The notes: a model not told the origin generated them from the letters alone. 64,000 bases of DNA from Actinernus sp. WN-2022 (GCA_030867875.1 JAOWCC010000019.1:106706047-106770046); one strand, 5' to 3'. Shown: positions 42,301-50,402, counted from the first letter of the stretch. Program-made: numbers and translations.

Positions 42301-44869
42301 GTTTTGGATTAATTAATTCACAGGAGCATTGAATAAGCATATTATACTTGTCTGTTAGTGACTTAGCTCCAAACACCCAAAATTAGCGAGAATTGGTAAC
42401 TGTTAGGGTTACTTAAATGTTGGGCTAGGGTTTGGATTAGTTTGCAGGACCATTAATTCAATGTTAATAGAATAGTGTTAGGAATGAGTTAATTTGCTTG
42501 GAGTGGGGTGTTAACTGGCTTTAATAAATCTGCTTGTTATTGGCACTTGTTCCGCATGGAAACGGCAAAGTGAAAACATAACTCTAAATAACATTTTGAG
42601 TTATTTCTGGTGTAAGTTAAGTTCTCGATCATTTATCCATTTTAATGTCTTTACACATTCTCTGAGGAATTCTTTGATTAGAGAACAAGACAATATAATA
42701 CAGTGTTTCTTTGATCCACTTCAAAAAATTTCTAGACACAGTGGTCAGTGTTTTATTCCATTGGAAAAGCTGAGTCTAACGAGTACGAGCCAGCTTAACT
42801 CCAAGATCCTCTGCAGTCGTTACTTTAATACTGAGATACTATTTAGTTCTTGAATCGTAAAAAATCTTCTTCTAGATATATGTTAGAGGTGATGCGCTTT
42901 CTTTTATCTTTATTTTAGGTCAGTGATTACTCTACATGTAAGTCGGTTCGGTTGACACAGTTTGTTTCGAAGTACGAGTGGAGCCGTAATAAAGTCAAGA
43001 AACAAAGTATTTTTCTGGATTTAGCTTCCTTACTTCCTTTGAGGTTGCTGCAGCTTTCATAAAAGAACGCAGAGTCAACACAAACTTCATCTGTGTTACA
43101 GTTTCGTCCCGGTTTAATGTCATCCATACAATGTTTTCGAAAGATGTTTCAAAGTCCGATTTTGTTAGTAGTACGCTGCGCACATAACGAGAGGGACTGG
43201 GTTCGACGATTAGTCACTTAGACAATAAATGATGTGTTCAAAATCAACAAGCGCTTTCGTGGCGCAGTGCAATAATCCACTGGATTAATATCTACCAGGC
43301 GTTCCTTGTGATTCGGCCAAGTTAAGCCCGAACCGGGCAAGGTTAGTAAGTGGATGGGTGACCCGTCAAGGTAAGGTGGTACAGTACAGTAAGGTGTGTC
43401 AGGGGGAACAAGGAGAAAATTGAGAGGAAGTGGGAAGGGAGGGGAAGGAAGTAGAGGGGAGGGGTGGGTTGTCAAAAAGTATTTTGTAGGGGAGAGGTGG
43501 GTGATTTTCTTTTCTTTTTAAATTCCCCCCAAAAAAAACTAAACCCCCTTTTTTTATGAATCCCAAAAAATTCAAAAATCCCTTTTTAGAATCATTGATA
43601 TTCTCAAACAGAAACAACCTACAACATATTCATTGATGGTGGGGAGGGTTAGGGTGGTTTTCCTCGTTATGTTTTTTAGGTGGTGATTTTTTTTGGGGGG
43701 GGGGGGGGGGGGGTGAGTGGGGTGTATCACAACTGTATATAAATTTTATAACTGTGTAATGTTAATTAATGCCAAATTTTGAACAAATAAAACCAGTATG
43801 AAATTTTCAAACTGGTAATGAGAAAACTCATACCAGAAAAAAACTTAAACCACAACATTGTTTGAAACCAGCCTGCGAATACAGCCGTCTCACATTGGGA
43901 GCTACAATCAAAACACAACCCCTGATAGAGACGTCTGCGATTCAAGGCCAAAAATCCATACTGATGAAGTGTCATTTGATTAGCTAGTATGCCTAATTAT
44001 ACAAGCCAATCAAATAATGCGACCCAAATCCTGGCCACAAAAGTCATGTCATCAGTATGGAATTTTTGGCCTTGAACCACAGACGTCTCTATCAGGGGAT
44101 GTGTTGTGGCTCCCGATGCAAGCTACCACAACATGTACCGCTATCTTCCTTTCTTTTTTCCCTTATCAGTTTTGTTGGAAATGCCAAGCATTCTTCTTTA
44201 ATTTTTCTCATTGCTACTTAAGTTTATACAGAAATGTGCTGTATTTCATGCTACAGACCTAACTAACCTGTATGTGTAGATGAATAGTTATTTTGTAAAG
44301 TATTTTATTGTTACTGTATGTACACAGATCAGTCTGAACTTACCATTTGAAAAACCACTTGTTTTCTTCTCTGCTTTGCATGTTGTGAATACTATAGTGC
44401 CATCTGTTAGCACAAAATCTACTGTGTCTAACAATCCTGAAAATGCAAGTGATAAATAAAACATTTTTGAATAAAAAAATTTTTATAGCAATAAATCTAA
44501 ACTTTCTTTGAAATTTCTTGAAATTTTGATATGTACCATACTTACTATTTTCAATACGAGTTGTCTTTAACATCTTAAAGTCAATTATTTCCTTCAAAGT
44601 AAAATGAATTTAAGAAAAATATAAGAACTATGCCAATCTTTAAAATCTCTACTCACAAAAAAATTAATATCTAAATCAATACATTATAATTATATGCAAA
44701 ATGTTTATAATAAAATAAAAAAGTACCTCAGAAATAAACAAGATCTGCTCCATATTTTCAAAGCCAGCAGTCTTGTTGGTAATGTGCCAATGCGTACCAT
44801 GGGGGCTAAGATGTATTTTCTCTCGTACATGTTGACTGAGGCTGAGTTTGTTCTATTTTCTAATCCCAT
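12249..44869 (-). CDS. DUS2: tRNA-dihydrouridine(20) synthase 2, 17 coding exons (whole gene span)
   Basis: DUS2 reduces a uridine in the tRNA D-loop to dihydrouridine using FMN and NADPH. I rebuilt the gene exon by exon from AG/GT sites, phase matching and the conserved protein. Order of motifs: ILAPMVRIGTLP (exon 1, start of the TIM barrel), VDVNMGCPK with the catalytic Cys (exon 5), VTCKMRILP (exon 7), AVHG (exon 8), IPVIANGGS and SVMVARA (exon 9, FMN phosphate site), VKFQ and TPKTILLEW (exons 13-14), EKNKRFAEQAAAIVCLKSMG (exon 17, C-terminal double-stranded-RNA-binding domain). The coding total is about 460 residues, slightly shorter than the human protein. Exons 1 and 3 contain three extra bases in homopolymers, so a literal translation breaks. 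The start was set at the ATG 24 residues before ILAPMV. Confidence 0.93.
12465..13715. repeat. 87-bp tandem repeat interrupted by a transposon
   Basis: The unit gaggatggagttgaccctgc continues for about 87 bp to acaagccatg. Two full copies and a partial lie left of 12665 and two more lie right of 13541. The interruption is the Mutator-like element, whose 9-bp target duplication is part of this unit. Confidence 0.9.
12665..13541. mobile_element. Mutator-like non-autonomous element, 9-bp target duplication
   Basis: Terminal inverted repeats begin TAGCCTGAATTTC and run about 90 bp (contain gagagacgtctgaat and cagtgacgtcaa). The insertion is flanked on both sides by cctgcactg (12656-12664 and 13542-13550), which occurs once in the intact neighbouring 87-bp units. 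A 9-bp duplication is typical of Mutator-like elements. Length 877 bp, no transposase. It lies in DUS2 intron 16. Confidence 0.88.
13963..14159. repeat. fold-back element
   Basis: acctgggtagacgtcat at the left is inverted at the right (atgacgtctacccaggt). Inner arms are weak. Carries two TGACGTCA-like sites. Confidence 0.6.
14273..14600 (+). CDS. possible exon of a Cys-rich secreted protein (antisense to DUS2 intron 16)
   Basis: A good acceptor (actttcttcacag) opens a frame of 109 residues to a stop at 14598. The centre reads LCACPRGSTCLQPG then WRYSCRHG. The C-x-C-P-x4-C spacing with a later Y-x-C is the pattern of the colipase/prokineticin/dickkopf cysteine fold. No upstream exon with signal peptide was found, and the tail after the cysteines is not family-like. 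It may be a chance open frame or a relic. Confidence 0.25.
15004..15077 (-). CDS. DUS2: DUS2 exon 16
   Basis: Starts phase 0 after TTTAG and reads VTREEDRTFTSVVTV, then KYGSRE and a split Trp codon at donor GTAAGG. Its acceptor is the last unit of the adjacent minisatellite. Confidence 0.92.
15078..16087. repeat. 29-bp minisatellite directly abutting a DUS2 splice acceptor, about 35 copies
   Basis: The unit is acctaaaggtgcacggtaca plus aattatgac. Copies vary at the start (acctaaagg, acataaagg, actaaagg) and at caCgg/caTgg. On the minus strand, the coding strand for DUS2, each unit ends TGCACCTTTAG, which in the last copy is the acceptor of exon 16. Confidence 0.95.
16858..17065 (+). mobile_element. 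tRNA-derived SINE
   Basis: An A-box-like stretch (ggtttagtgtattggtta) is followed about 45 bp later by a B box (gagttcgaaccccag). The flanking arms do not form a full tRNA cloverleaf. The body continues with a T/C-rich region and aacccgttgtttacc. Confidence 0.65.
17195..17395. repeat. 32-bp minisatellite, about 6 copies
   Basis: Unit: aaaggaccacgggaagggat plus cagagggagcgt, with A/G variation (agagg/agatgg). It lies in DUS2 intron 15. Confidence 0.85.
17498..17531 (-). CDS. DUS2: DUS2 exon 15 (microexon, 34 bp)
   Basis: Acceptor TTTTAATAG, split Arg codon, then REKLKQPVYKT in phase with exons 14 and 16; donor GTAAGG. This block matches the conserved RREKL-QPVYET region of DUS2. Confidence 0.88.
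17608..17880. mobile_element. small element with poly-G start
   Basis: The ends taccccccgggg (with a long G run at 17613-17635) and ccccctgggaagta are inverse-like. Internal sequence repeats aaaaagggta and its complement. No ORF. The length of the G run is unlikely to be exact. Confidence 0.4.
18031..18084 (-). CDS. DUS2: DUS2 exon 14
   Basis: Acceptor TTTCCTTCAG, then the completed Arg codon and KNYAGSCTPKTILLEWT, ending in a split Arg codon at donor GTATGT. It matches the TPK-LLEWCRR block of DUS2. Confidence 0.9.
18705..18895. repeat. about 66-bp tandem repeat, 3 copies
   Basis: The phrase gacattcacatggtatt followed by ctcttctatctcagcgtgta occurs three times with few changes, within DUS2 intron 13. 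Confidence 0.85.
18945..19033 (-). CDS. DUS2: DUS2 exon 13
   Basis: Acceptor GTGTTGCAG, then TADKFTCSPVKRQLSDG and VEMKVKFQ with a split Arg at donor GTAGGT. It corresponds to the linker and the start of the dsRNA-binding domain (KMAVKFDRR in the human protein). Confidence 0.88.
19132..19213 (-). CDS. DUS2: DUS2 exon 12
   Basis: Acceptor TTTTTTCAG; one base completes a Cys codon, then ETVGLLPYYKTALKTRQST to EH, ending phase 0 at donor GTAAGA. Confidence 0.88.
19359..19677. repeat. fold-back element
   Basis: caggagcccattaccaggag is inverted at 19658-19677. Inner matches such as gatgtagctattttta with taaatagctacatc support a long imperfect hairpin. Confidence 0.75.
20762..20883 (-). CDS. DUS2: DUS2 exon 11
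   Basis: Acceptor GTGCCCAG, phase 0. Reads AVDYDNGFSNSKYCILTLLH to DMEEI and a split Cys codon at donor GTAAAA. It matches the AVQYDN-Y-NTKYC block of DUS2. Confidence 0.92.
20905..25365. repeat. 4.4-kb higher-order satellite in DUS2 intron 10
   Basis: The base unit is 19 bp (ttacaaacattagttaaca). It is punctuated about 20 times by a longer block starting gttagattgttcttgtgtta and containing gatgtcattttgacatgcat then gcaagtccgttaacatcac. A variant block (aaatcgatg, ggatatgcacg) recurs about every 840 bp (near 22280, 23120 and 23960; also 22595 and 23435), which shows a third, larger repeat level. Together the array fills about 90% of intron 10. Confidence 0.95.
25752..25803 (-). CDS. DUS2: DUS2 exon 10
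   Basis: Acceptor TTCTGTAG, one base finishing an Arg codon, then REGILPQLEVVKEYIKL, phase 0 at donor GTGAGT. Confidence 0.9.
25899..27846. mobile_element. mariner/pogo-like non-autonomous element with TA target duplication
   Basis: The ends CAGTACCGCC and GGCGGTACTG are flanked by TA on each side. Inverted repeats continue to ggaattatagggacat. Just inside the ends are CCGCGG-rich direct repeats (about 26 bp, for example gccgcggtcacttttgaggt) at 25930-26110 and sparser ones at 27720-27815. The middle has six copies of an about 120-bp unit containing gcagttggcttcgttag and acggcggtctcgag, in groups of three at 26142-26480 and 27230-27560. No transposase. It is in DUS2 intron 9. Confidence 0.7.
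28171..28371 (-). CDS. DUS2: DUS2 exon 9
   Basis: The largest exon. Reads EKHERSQQPVHRDVIQAV, then ALSIPVIANGGS (FMN-phosphate loop) and TSVMVARAAQWNLSVF. Both splice sites and phases match exons 8 and 10. This is the strongest single piece of evidence for DUS2. Confidence 0.95.
28505..28645 (+). repeat. dispersed repeat, copy 1
   Basis: The phrase atcagggttgt leads to gggggtaaggttaggcaaaa; a second copy lies at 45000-45115 in the same orientation, both ending near gagactcc. Unclassified. Confidence 0.6.
29141..32486. mobile_element. Mutator-like element, second copy, split by a nested insertion
   Basis: Same TAGCCTGAATTTC termini as the element at 12665-13541, flanked by the perfect 9-bp duplication gccaggttc (29132-29140 and 32487-32495). 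Without the nested insertion it would be about 811 bp, close to the other copy. It lies in DUS2 intron 8. Confidence 0.88.
29698..32232. mobile_element. nested 2.5-kb element with CCCCTGCGAAATG ends and palindromic subterminal arrays
   Basis: Inverted ends CCCCTGCGAAATG/CATTTCGCAGGGG sit inside the Mutator-like element. The intact copy at about 13267 reads gacactttcaatcc where this insertion lies, so the empty site is known and the duplication is about TT. Both ends carry arrays of the 10-bp self-complementary unit ggaattccta (29715-30080 and 31960-32215). No ORF above about 65 codons. Confidence 0.8.
32565..32635 (-). CDS. DUS2: DUS2 exon 8
   Basis: Reads IDETVHLAKIIQSTG then VSALAVHG, with a split Arg at donor GTGTGA. 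It is a TIM-barrel strand segment of DUS2. Confidence 0.92.
32992..33140. repeat. hairpin element
   Basis: The perfect arms ttttactagcgacacaagca and their complement are followed inwards by atacagatgcagt and its complement. 149 bp, non-coding. Confidence 0.85.
33180..33245 (-). CDS. DUS2: DUS2 exon 7
   Basis: Phase 0 on both sides. Reads ILSTLVKGLSIPVTCKMRIL then PT; donor GTAAGT. Confidence 0.93.
33246..37669. other. DUS2 intron 6: no gene recognised
   Basis: A 4.4-kb intron. It holds several incidental open frames (33899-34267, 35538-35849, 36733-37176) without recognisable motifs, a G-rich dispersed repeat near 36100-36310, and an inverted short match (aaggaacagtgcca near 34423 and its complement near 35367) that may bound an unclassified element. 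Confidence 0.5.
36100..36310. repeat. dispersed G-rich repeat, copy 1
   Basis: gagggagggtagagtggtca, a poly-C/poly-A junction and ccttttttatgaat recur in similar order at 43430-43600. A weaker relative is at 39455-39625. Confidence 0.55.
37670..37717 (-). CDS. DUS2: DUS2 exon 6
   Basis: Reads GGMGAALLTQPEKVYN, phase 0 both sides, donor GTGAGT. It directly continues the catalytic-loop exon 5 (ends SVK). Confidence 0.93.
37935..38620 (-). mobile_element. 5'-truncated CR1/L2-like LINE with ATT tail
   Basis: The minus strand encodes pieces typical of the C-terminal end of LINE reverse transcriptases: TARLVVGKHKYDHITPVLKQ followed by LHWLPV, and further on APRLWNEL plus SLKTFLFNQ. Frames are interrupted between the pieces. 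The 3' end on the minus strand is an ATT repeat at 37943-37957. It sits in DUS2 intron 5, in the same orientation as the gene. Confidence 0.7.
40226..40262. repeat. TAA microsatellite
   Basis: About nine taa units, followed by ctttattaatactacacatc; probably a retroelement tail, about 120 bp from DUS2 exon 5. Confidence 0.8.
40386..40446 (-). CDS. DUS2: DUS2 exon 5 (catalytic Cys)
   Basis: Completes a Val codon and reads ENDVAAVDVNMGCPKDYSVK. The Cys in NMGCPK is the general acid that protonates C5 of the target uridine in this family. Donor GTATTA. Confidence 0.95.
40800..41098 (+). mobile_element. retroelement 3' end abutting DUS2 exon 4 donor
   Basis: A T-rich, 3'-UTR-like block ends in repeats of aaattgaa, a LINE/SINE tail style. 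The tail stops within about 7 bp of the exon 4 splice donor. Confidence 0.45.
41105..41148 (-). CDS. DUS2: DUS2 exon 4
   Basis: Acceptor TTTTTAG; reads GTADPERAIKTAKL and a split Val codon at donor GTATGT. Confidence 0.92.
41268..41353. repeat. 43-bp direct duplication
   Basis: ggtgtttttataattatcta plus acaagaggctgcatgcagcctgt occurs twice back to back in DUS2 intron 3. Confidence 0.85.
41960..42059. other. assembly gap (100 N)
   Basis: Exactly 100 N, a conventional gap of unknown true size, in DUS2 intron 3. The sequence right of it is a degenerate tandem repeat, which may have caused the break. Confidence 1.
42060..42460. repeat. degenerate about 150-bp tandem repeat, 3 copies
   Basis: Each copy has a caaaa/cccaaatta phrase, then cttgttgacggttaggt, gggttaggttttggattaat and a cattgaa motif. 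It abuts the gap. Confidence 0.7.
43243..43365 (+). mobile_element. 5S rRNA-derived SINE-like sequence
   Basis: aagttaagcccgaaccgggc then gttagtaagtggatgggtga resembles the 3' half of 5S rRNA (AAGCTAAGC...GTTAGTACTTGGATGGG), including the C-box area. The 5' part (ctttcgtggcgcagtgcaat) is tRNA-like. It is too diverged to be a 5S gene. Confidence 0.5.
43430..43605. repeat. dispersed G-rich repeat, copy 2
   Basis: Related to 36100-36310 (gaggggtgggttgtcaaaaa, ttttttatgaatccc). A run of about 20 G lies further on at 43695-43714. Confidence 0.5.
43898..44120. repeat. fold-back element
   Basis: The arms contain cctgatagagacgtctg and caaggccaaaaatccatact with inverted copies at 44040-44118. Confidence 0.75.
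44344..44436 (-). CDS. DUS2: DUS2 exon 3, with one extra base
   Basis: The first part reads LLDTVDFVLTDGTIVFTTC. The end must read QVVFQM to join GTADPERA of exon 4, but that lies in another frame. Removing one base from the AAAA run at 44362-44365 (minus sense) restores one frame. Splice sites (TTTTCAG, GTAAGT) are good. Either an assembly homopolymer error or a real lesion. Confidence 0.85.
44546..44591 (-). CDS. DUS2: DUS2 exon 2
   Basis: Reads EIIDFKMLKTTRIEN with a split Arg at donor GTAAGT. Matches the EELIDLKM region of the human protein. Confidence 0.92.
44727..44869 (-). CDS. DUS2: DUS2 exon 1, with two extra bases
   Basis: Begins MGLENRTNSASVNMY, then ILAPMVRIGTLPTRLLAL, the FMN-binding first strand. 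The expected continuation YGADLVY and SE is present but split by one surplus base in each of two homopolymers (44755-44758 and 44732-44734). The exon length (143) is exactly two more than a multiple of three, as this predicts. A start at the internal ATG (MYERK) is also possible. Confidence 0.82.
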
Positions 44870-44999
44870 CTCACTTGTTACAATCACGTTATTTACTAAT
44901 AAAAATAGAAATGTAAAGAAGCTAAATTATTACCTGTTCTCAGGCTTATTATTTGACACTAATAATACAAATAATTTCATAATAATATTTTAAAGACAT

Positions 45000-45115
45000 C
45001 AGGGTTGTCGCCAGTATTTAGGGGTAAGGTCAGACAAAATCAGAATGGAAAAAATATTTGGGGGTAAAGTCAAGCAAAGTCAGAAAACAAATTAATGGGG
45101 GGAAATGGTTGAGAC
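45000..45115 (+). repeat. dispersed repeat, copy 2
   Basis: Second copy of the repeat at 28505-28645 (ggggtaaggtcagacaaaat, gagactcc). Confidence 0.6.
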
Positions 45116-45147
45116 TCCGAGCTGGGTGAGCGTGTTTATACATGTAC

Positions 45148-45385
45148 ATGGTTAGCTCAGTGGTTAAGCGCCGGTCTGTCGTGCAGGAGGTCGTGGGTTT
45201 CAAACCCCGGCTGGACCAACACTCAGGGGTCTTAAAATAACCGAGTAGAAGGTGCTGCCTTTGTGAAACAATTTCGTTCACGAGCTACAAATAGTTAGAC
45301 CTTCATGTCTTCTCGGATAAGGACGTTAAATCGTAGGCCCATCAGTAGATGAAGAGCCACCTCGTGGAAATGCCACTGATTAATC
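45148..45385 (+). mobile_element. tRNA-derived SINE, copy 1
   Basis: A box ggttagctcagtggttaagc and B box gtgggtttcaaaccccg at tRNA spacing, then a body with gtagaaggtgctgcctttgt and ttctcggataaggac. The same body, inverted, is found at 50338-50512. Confidence 0.8.
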
Positions 45386-45439
45386 CGTTATAATTATTAT
45401 ATTGTAACCCAGTGAGTGACAATCACTTAAAGTATAAGC

Positions 45440-45745
45440 ATTTGTATGGGAATTCAAGGTCCTTAGTCTTGGAGCTAGAAATACAAAAGATTTATGAATA
45501 AAATGTGTTACGTTGCTTTCGTAATGTACATGTATTCTTCAATGCTGTCTGTGTGGTTATAGGGCTGATGTGAAAGGGGAGCATAGGAAATGAAAACTCA
45601 CTAAAATTGCTTCATATCAGCCCTATAACCACACAGACAGTAAGTAATCTACTATGAAAGTAATGTAAGGCATTTTATTCATAAATTATTCATACTTCTA
45701 AGCTCCTAGAGTAAGGTTGTTGAATTGCCATACAAGTAACAGTGA
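45440..45745. repeat. fold-back element, about 130-bp arms
   Basis: ctgtctgtgtggttataggg is inverted around a 35-bp centre; the outer arms (gaataaaatg, gaattcaa) also match imperfectly. Confidence 0.8.
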
Positions 45746-45771
45746 AGGGAGGGGGAAGGGACCAACCTTGT

Positions 45772-46510
45772 GACCAGGATATTCTCGGTCAGATCCAAGA
45801 TGGCGCTACTCTTGAGAGAAGACCCTGGTAAAGAGCTGAATCACGTGACCAAAAATCTCCAGAAATCCTGGAGATTTTAATCATGTGATGTGGTCATCCA
45901 ATATGGTGGCCAAGCTAAATATGGAAATGTTTAACACGTGCCTACAAACCATAGGTATCCCAATCCAGAGTGACAGTGAGATGCGATTAACAATATTTCC
46001 ACGTGGAGTACAAAGTAATGAAAACAGGTCTACTAAACGGCTCAAAATGGAGTTTACTTGGATAAAGAAACAGTGGAAGTGTATCACAATGCTACCAGGA
46101 TGTATCTAAGCTAGAAGAGAATCCTAAAAAGCTGTTCATTTTCCATTGGCAATGAAGCAAAGTGATCGATAGCACATGCTCAGGTTTAAAACAGCTTCTC
46201 CTGGCTATCCTACTGATGAAACTTACCAGTAAACTATCCAGTAATAATCTTCATCTATTGCTATACCTACACAATGGGTTTTAAGGTTATTTAAAATCGT
46301 TTTATTGATAAAATTTGAGAAAATTAAACTACATGTATATACGAAATCATCACCATGGTCTCAGCCTGTTTGGCCAATAAAAAGCATTGTTAGACAACCT
46401 TTGATCATAATTAACCGAAGAGTCAATTAGAATATGTCGTAGTTCAGCCTTTACCAGGATCTTCTCTCGGAGTAGCTGCCATCTTGGATCTGACCGAGAA
46501 GACCCTGGTC
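45772..46510. mobile_element. non-autonomous DNA element, about 60-bp terminal inverted repeats
   Basis: Left gaccaggatattctcggtca then gatccaagatggcg; the right end is its inverse, ending ctgaccgagaagaccctggtc. The 739-bp body has no transposase. Fragments of the same termini recur at 48225, 49395, 49636, 50240 and about 50510. Confidence 0.75.
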
Positions 46511-49079
46511 ATGAGGTTGGGGGATAGGACTGATGGGGAAGGTTGCCAATCCCCCCCTATTTGACCTTCTGGCAACAACCCAGTCCCTGGACATTTAGAT
46601 ACATGTATGTACTACTAACTATAGAAAAGTTGAGGTGGTTACAAAATGTATTTACATACATTTACACAGCTATTCTTAGTGCCCCGCTTAACTTCCAATG
46701 GAAGTTAAGTATGGCTGCACTCAAAAATCACACTGCATGTTTAGTCGATAAGAAGCTTTAGGACATGTACTGATTGATTGTTTTCTCATTACCTGGTCTT
46801 TTGTTGGTTCTATAATTTATGTCAAAAGTCCAAACAGTTTGTTCAGAAGACATGGCCACCATGTTTAGCTCATGTTTTTGCTCCAATCTCATACCCAGAA
46901 CTGGTCCTAATACCCCACAAGGCCCATATTAACATCCATACCTGGAACCCCCCCCCCAAATGTGCACTGGACATTAAGCAGCGGCTGAGGTACTAAGCAT
47001 AATAATGTTGATGGTCCATTATTACATGTAGTTGTTGTTAGTATATTTCCTTGTCTTTATAAACTGTTTCCCTGTTTACTAGATTAATTACTAGCCCTTG
47101 TATGATATACTATTATGAAGGAGTCAATTTAAACCCTGACCCTTGGGGCTAGGTGGGGATTTGATAAAACCCTCAGTCAATCGCTGAAAAGTGCCTGTAC
47201 CCCTTGGCATGTTGTCCAACTACAAAAGCTTACAAATGCCCCCACCACTCCACCAAGTGCTTTTAAAAAGCAGATGGCCTAAATCTTTAATTGCAAATTT
47301 AAATGGCAATCTCACCTGCAATTTCCGACACAAGTGCTCAGCGATCAATCAGCCTTGAGAAGAATTACTGCTGAGCAGTGACAGCAGGCACTGTACAAAT
47401 CCCCACCTAACCCCCATACCCTGGGGACTGCTAAATACCAATCATTGCCCACCATAGCTCTTTTGCATAGTTTTGTATCAAATCCCCTCAAATGTCCCTA
47501 TAATCCCTGTCTGTCCTGGGGTGGGGGTTGGGGTTTACAGTAAGTTGACTCCTGCATTACTAGCAGAACTATTAAACACCTTTAAAAATCGGCACAAAAC
47601 TTGCTCCATGTAATACCGCCTGTTTACCGGGCCAAAACACAGCCCAGGTGCAGGCTCGGGTATTCGTGCAGATGTTTTTTGCAGGAAAACTCGTTGCTTA
47701 CAAAATGGCTGCCACAAGGAATTGTAATTGCTCACCAAGCCAGAATCAGGCCCTTAGTATGGATTCCTTAGTATACCGTGTAGATTGGCATGGGCTGGCT
47801 AGGAATTGCGGATACACGATTTCCCCATGGCCAGCTCCCCTCCACTCTTTCTCCTCTGAAACATTACTGTAATGTCATCATTTATACCTTCTAGTCGTCA
47901 AACTTGAGATTCAGTCACAACTTGTCCCAAATGTCCTCGCCCTTTGCCTTCCGATTCCATGCACATCATTGATCATTGACAATCCAATGTTTTTATCATT
48001 ACTAGACATTACCAATACCTCTCAGCTCAAGTTAAAATAAATTAAAATGTTTAGTGCAGCTCAAGAGTAATATCATAAGTCAGTTGCACGCGGTTTAAAT
48101 TATATGAATATTGGCCTTGGTGCCGTTAAATTAATTCTCTTCTCAATCAGTTTTCGGAAGAATTCCACGACACGACGACGCCATCTTGAATTGTGCAAAA
48201 GTAACCGCGCGATTCTCATCCAGATCCAAGATGGCGGTCGATGGTGACACCACAGGCAGCCCACCCGCGCGTGGGCTCCCTGTGGCAGTATGAATCATGT
48301 GACGTCATCGTGTTTTCATCGGTTTTCTGTAAAATGACCGAAACAGTTCGCTAAATGACTCGAAAAATCTTCATATTAGGTCGAATGATCCCCAAATACC
48401 TTGAAACTCGTAGTGAAATAAACTATTTACACTTTGATGTGGTCTAATGTGCTTTTTGGGGCGATATGAGGGAGTTTCAGGCGTTTGTTTCTCGATGTTT
48501 TGAAGCGCTCGCTTCAGCTACCAAAAAAAATCAACAAGGCAGGAAACTTCGGCCACTGTTCGAACACGACACTCGCGGAATATTTGCCAAAATGTCGAAC
48601 TTTTCCTTTACGCTTGCCAACAAGATTCCAGAATGGACAAGGGCAATTCTTGAACTATACGTCTGCCTAAAATTACGACGCTAGGTTGGTTCTAACCCTC
48701 CAAACGAGCAGCTCGAAAACGATTTTTCTGCGCGCTTTTGCTTTCTCCAGATGATCTGCAGGGGGGTGATGCGCATAAGCGCCCCCTTTTGCCACCTATG
48801 CCGTGCCACCCTCTCACTGCAAATATTTACCATCACACACAGACTCGTGCCGGGGCCCCGTAAGGATAATTTGCACACAAAAATATGAAGACAATATCAA
48901 CTCATGCGGGGGATAGTAAGGAAAATTGTTGGTTGATTTGTCAAAGATTGCAGAGATTTGCCGCGCGAGATTAATCTTCGGAGTACTTAGTTCTTACTCA
49001 TTTTATTGCCGGTTGTTACTGAAAAATTATGCGAGAATCTTTCACTGGGTAATAGCCTCTACGTTTAATAACAGGCCAG

Positions 49080-50336
49080 GTACGTGGACTTTGTAGAAGT
49101 GGAAAAACAACAATGCTGCACTGAGATAGTACCCCGGTAAGTTCTTTAATATGCAGCCTTCGGTCAATGAAGCTGCCTCGATGTAAGATCATAGCCTCGC
49201 ACTTTTGGGATGAGGTATGAGGTAATGAGGTATGAGATTTTAGTTTTACGTACGTTCGCGTATTTACATGAAATGTTTCGCGAAAAACAACAAAACTACT
49301 TAAAAGCTAAAGCCTAAGACTTCAACAGGTTTAAGTTTTCTTAATTTGTAATTCACTGTGAGCTTACTAAGTTATAAACAACCTCGTCCCCAGGGTCTTC
49401 TCGGTCAGATCCAAGATGGCGGCTACTAAGTAAGTAACTTTATTTAAGTGTCAAATGTATTTAGCTTTGCAACTAATTGATTTTACGTGGACTTTGTAGA
49501 AGTGGAAAAACAACAATGCTGCACTGAGATAGTACCCCGGTAAGTTCTTTAATATGCAGCCTTCGGTCACTTATCAGCTTAGAGTACTTCTCTGCGAGTT
49601 TTCCCAAGTTATAAACAACCTCGTCCCCAGGGTCTTCTCGGTCAGATCCAAGATGGCGGCTACTAAGTAAGTAACTTTATTTAAGTGTCAAATGTATTTA
49701 GCTTTGCAACTAATTGATTTTACGTGGACTTTGTAGAAGTGGAAAAACAACAATGCTGCACTGAGATAGTACCCCGGTAAGTTCTTTAATATGCAGCCTT
49801 CGGTCACTTATCAGCTTAGAGTACTTCTCTGCGAGTTTTCCCAATCAAACATTTGAACTTACACAGGCTAAACGACCGTCTACTGGGTATAGGTTTATAC
49901 GGACCCAACAATTGCTGGACTTCGGGTGGGCTGCCTGTGGTGACACCTAGCAGCCTTGAGTGGGTCACCCATTTTATATTGTGGTTCCCAAGAGACAGGG
50001 CGTTAAGCGGGCCAATGAAGCTGCCTCGATGTAAGATCATAGCCTCGCACTTTTGGGATGAGGTATGAGGTAATGAGGTATGAGATTTTAGTTTTACGTA
50101 CGTTCGCGTATTTACATGAAATGTTTCGCGAAAAACAACAAAACTACTTAAAAGCTAAAGCCTAAGACTTCAACAGGTTTAAGTTTTCTTAATTTGTAAT
50201 TCACTGTGAGCTTACTAAGTTATAAACAACCTCGTCCCCAGGGTCTTCTCGGTCAGATCCAAGATGGCGGCTACTAAGTAAGTAACTTTATTTAAGTGTC
50301 AAATGTATTTAGCTTTGCAACTAATTGATTTTACGT
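49080..50336. repeat. local segmental duplications
   Basis: Three blocks are shuffled here: A (acgtggactttgtagaagtg to cagccttcggtca, at 49081, 49483, 49724), B (cccagggtcttctcggtcag to ttgattttacg, at 49390, 49630, 50235) and C (atgaagctgcctcgatgtaa onward, at 49168 and 50016). B and A repeat in tandem with a 241-bp period. Copies are almost identical, so the duplications are recent. Confidence 0.88.
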
Positions 50337-50337
50337 C

Positions 50338-50402
50338 CTACGTCCTTATCCGAGAAGACGTGAAGGTCTAACCATTTGCAGTTGTTTCACAAAGGCAGCA
50401 CC

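Noticed and set aside
43243..43365. Functional 5S rRNA gene
   Set aside because: Only the 3' half resembles 5S and with many changes; SINE-like context.
45148..45220. tRNA gene
   Set aside because: A and B boxes are present but the acceptor stem is absent and the sequence continues into a SINE body shared with 50338-50512.
48466..48684. 72-codon plus-strand frame near a CpG-richer stretch
   Set aside because: No motif or splice partner; I could not distinguish it from repeat DNA.
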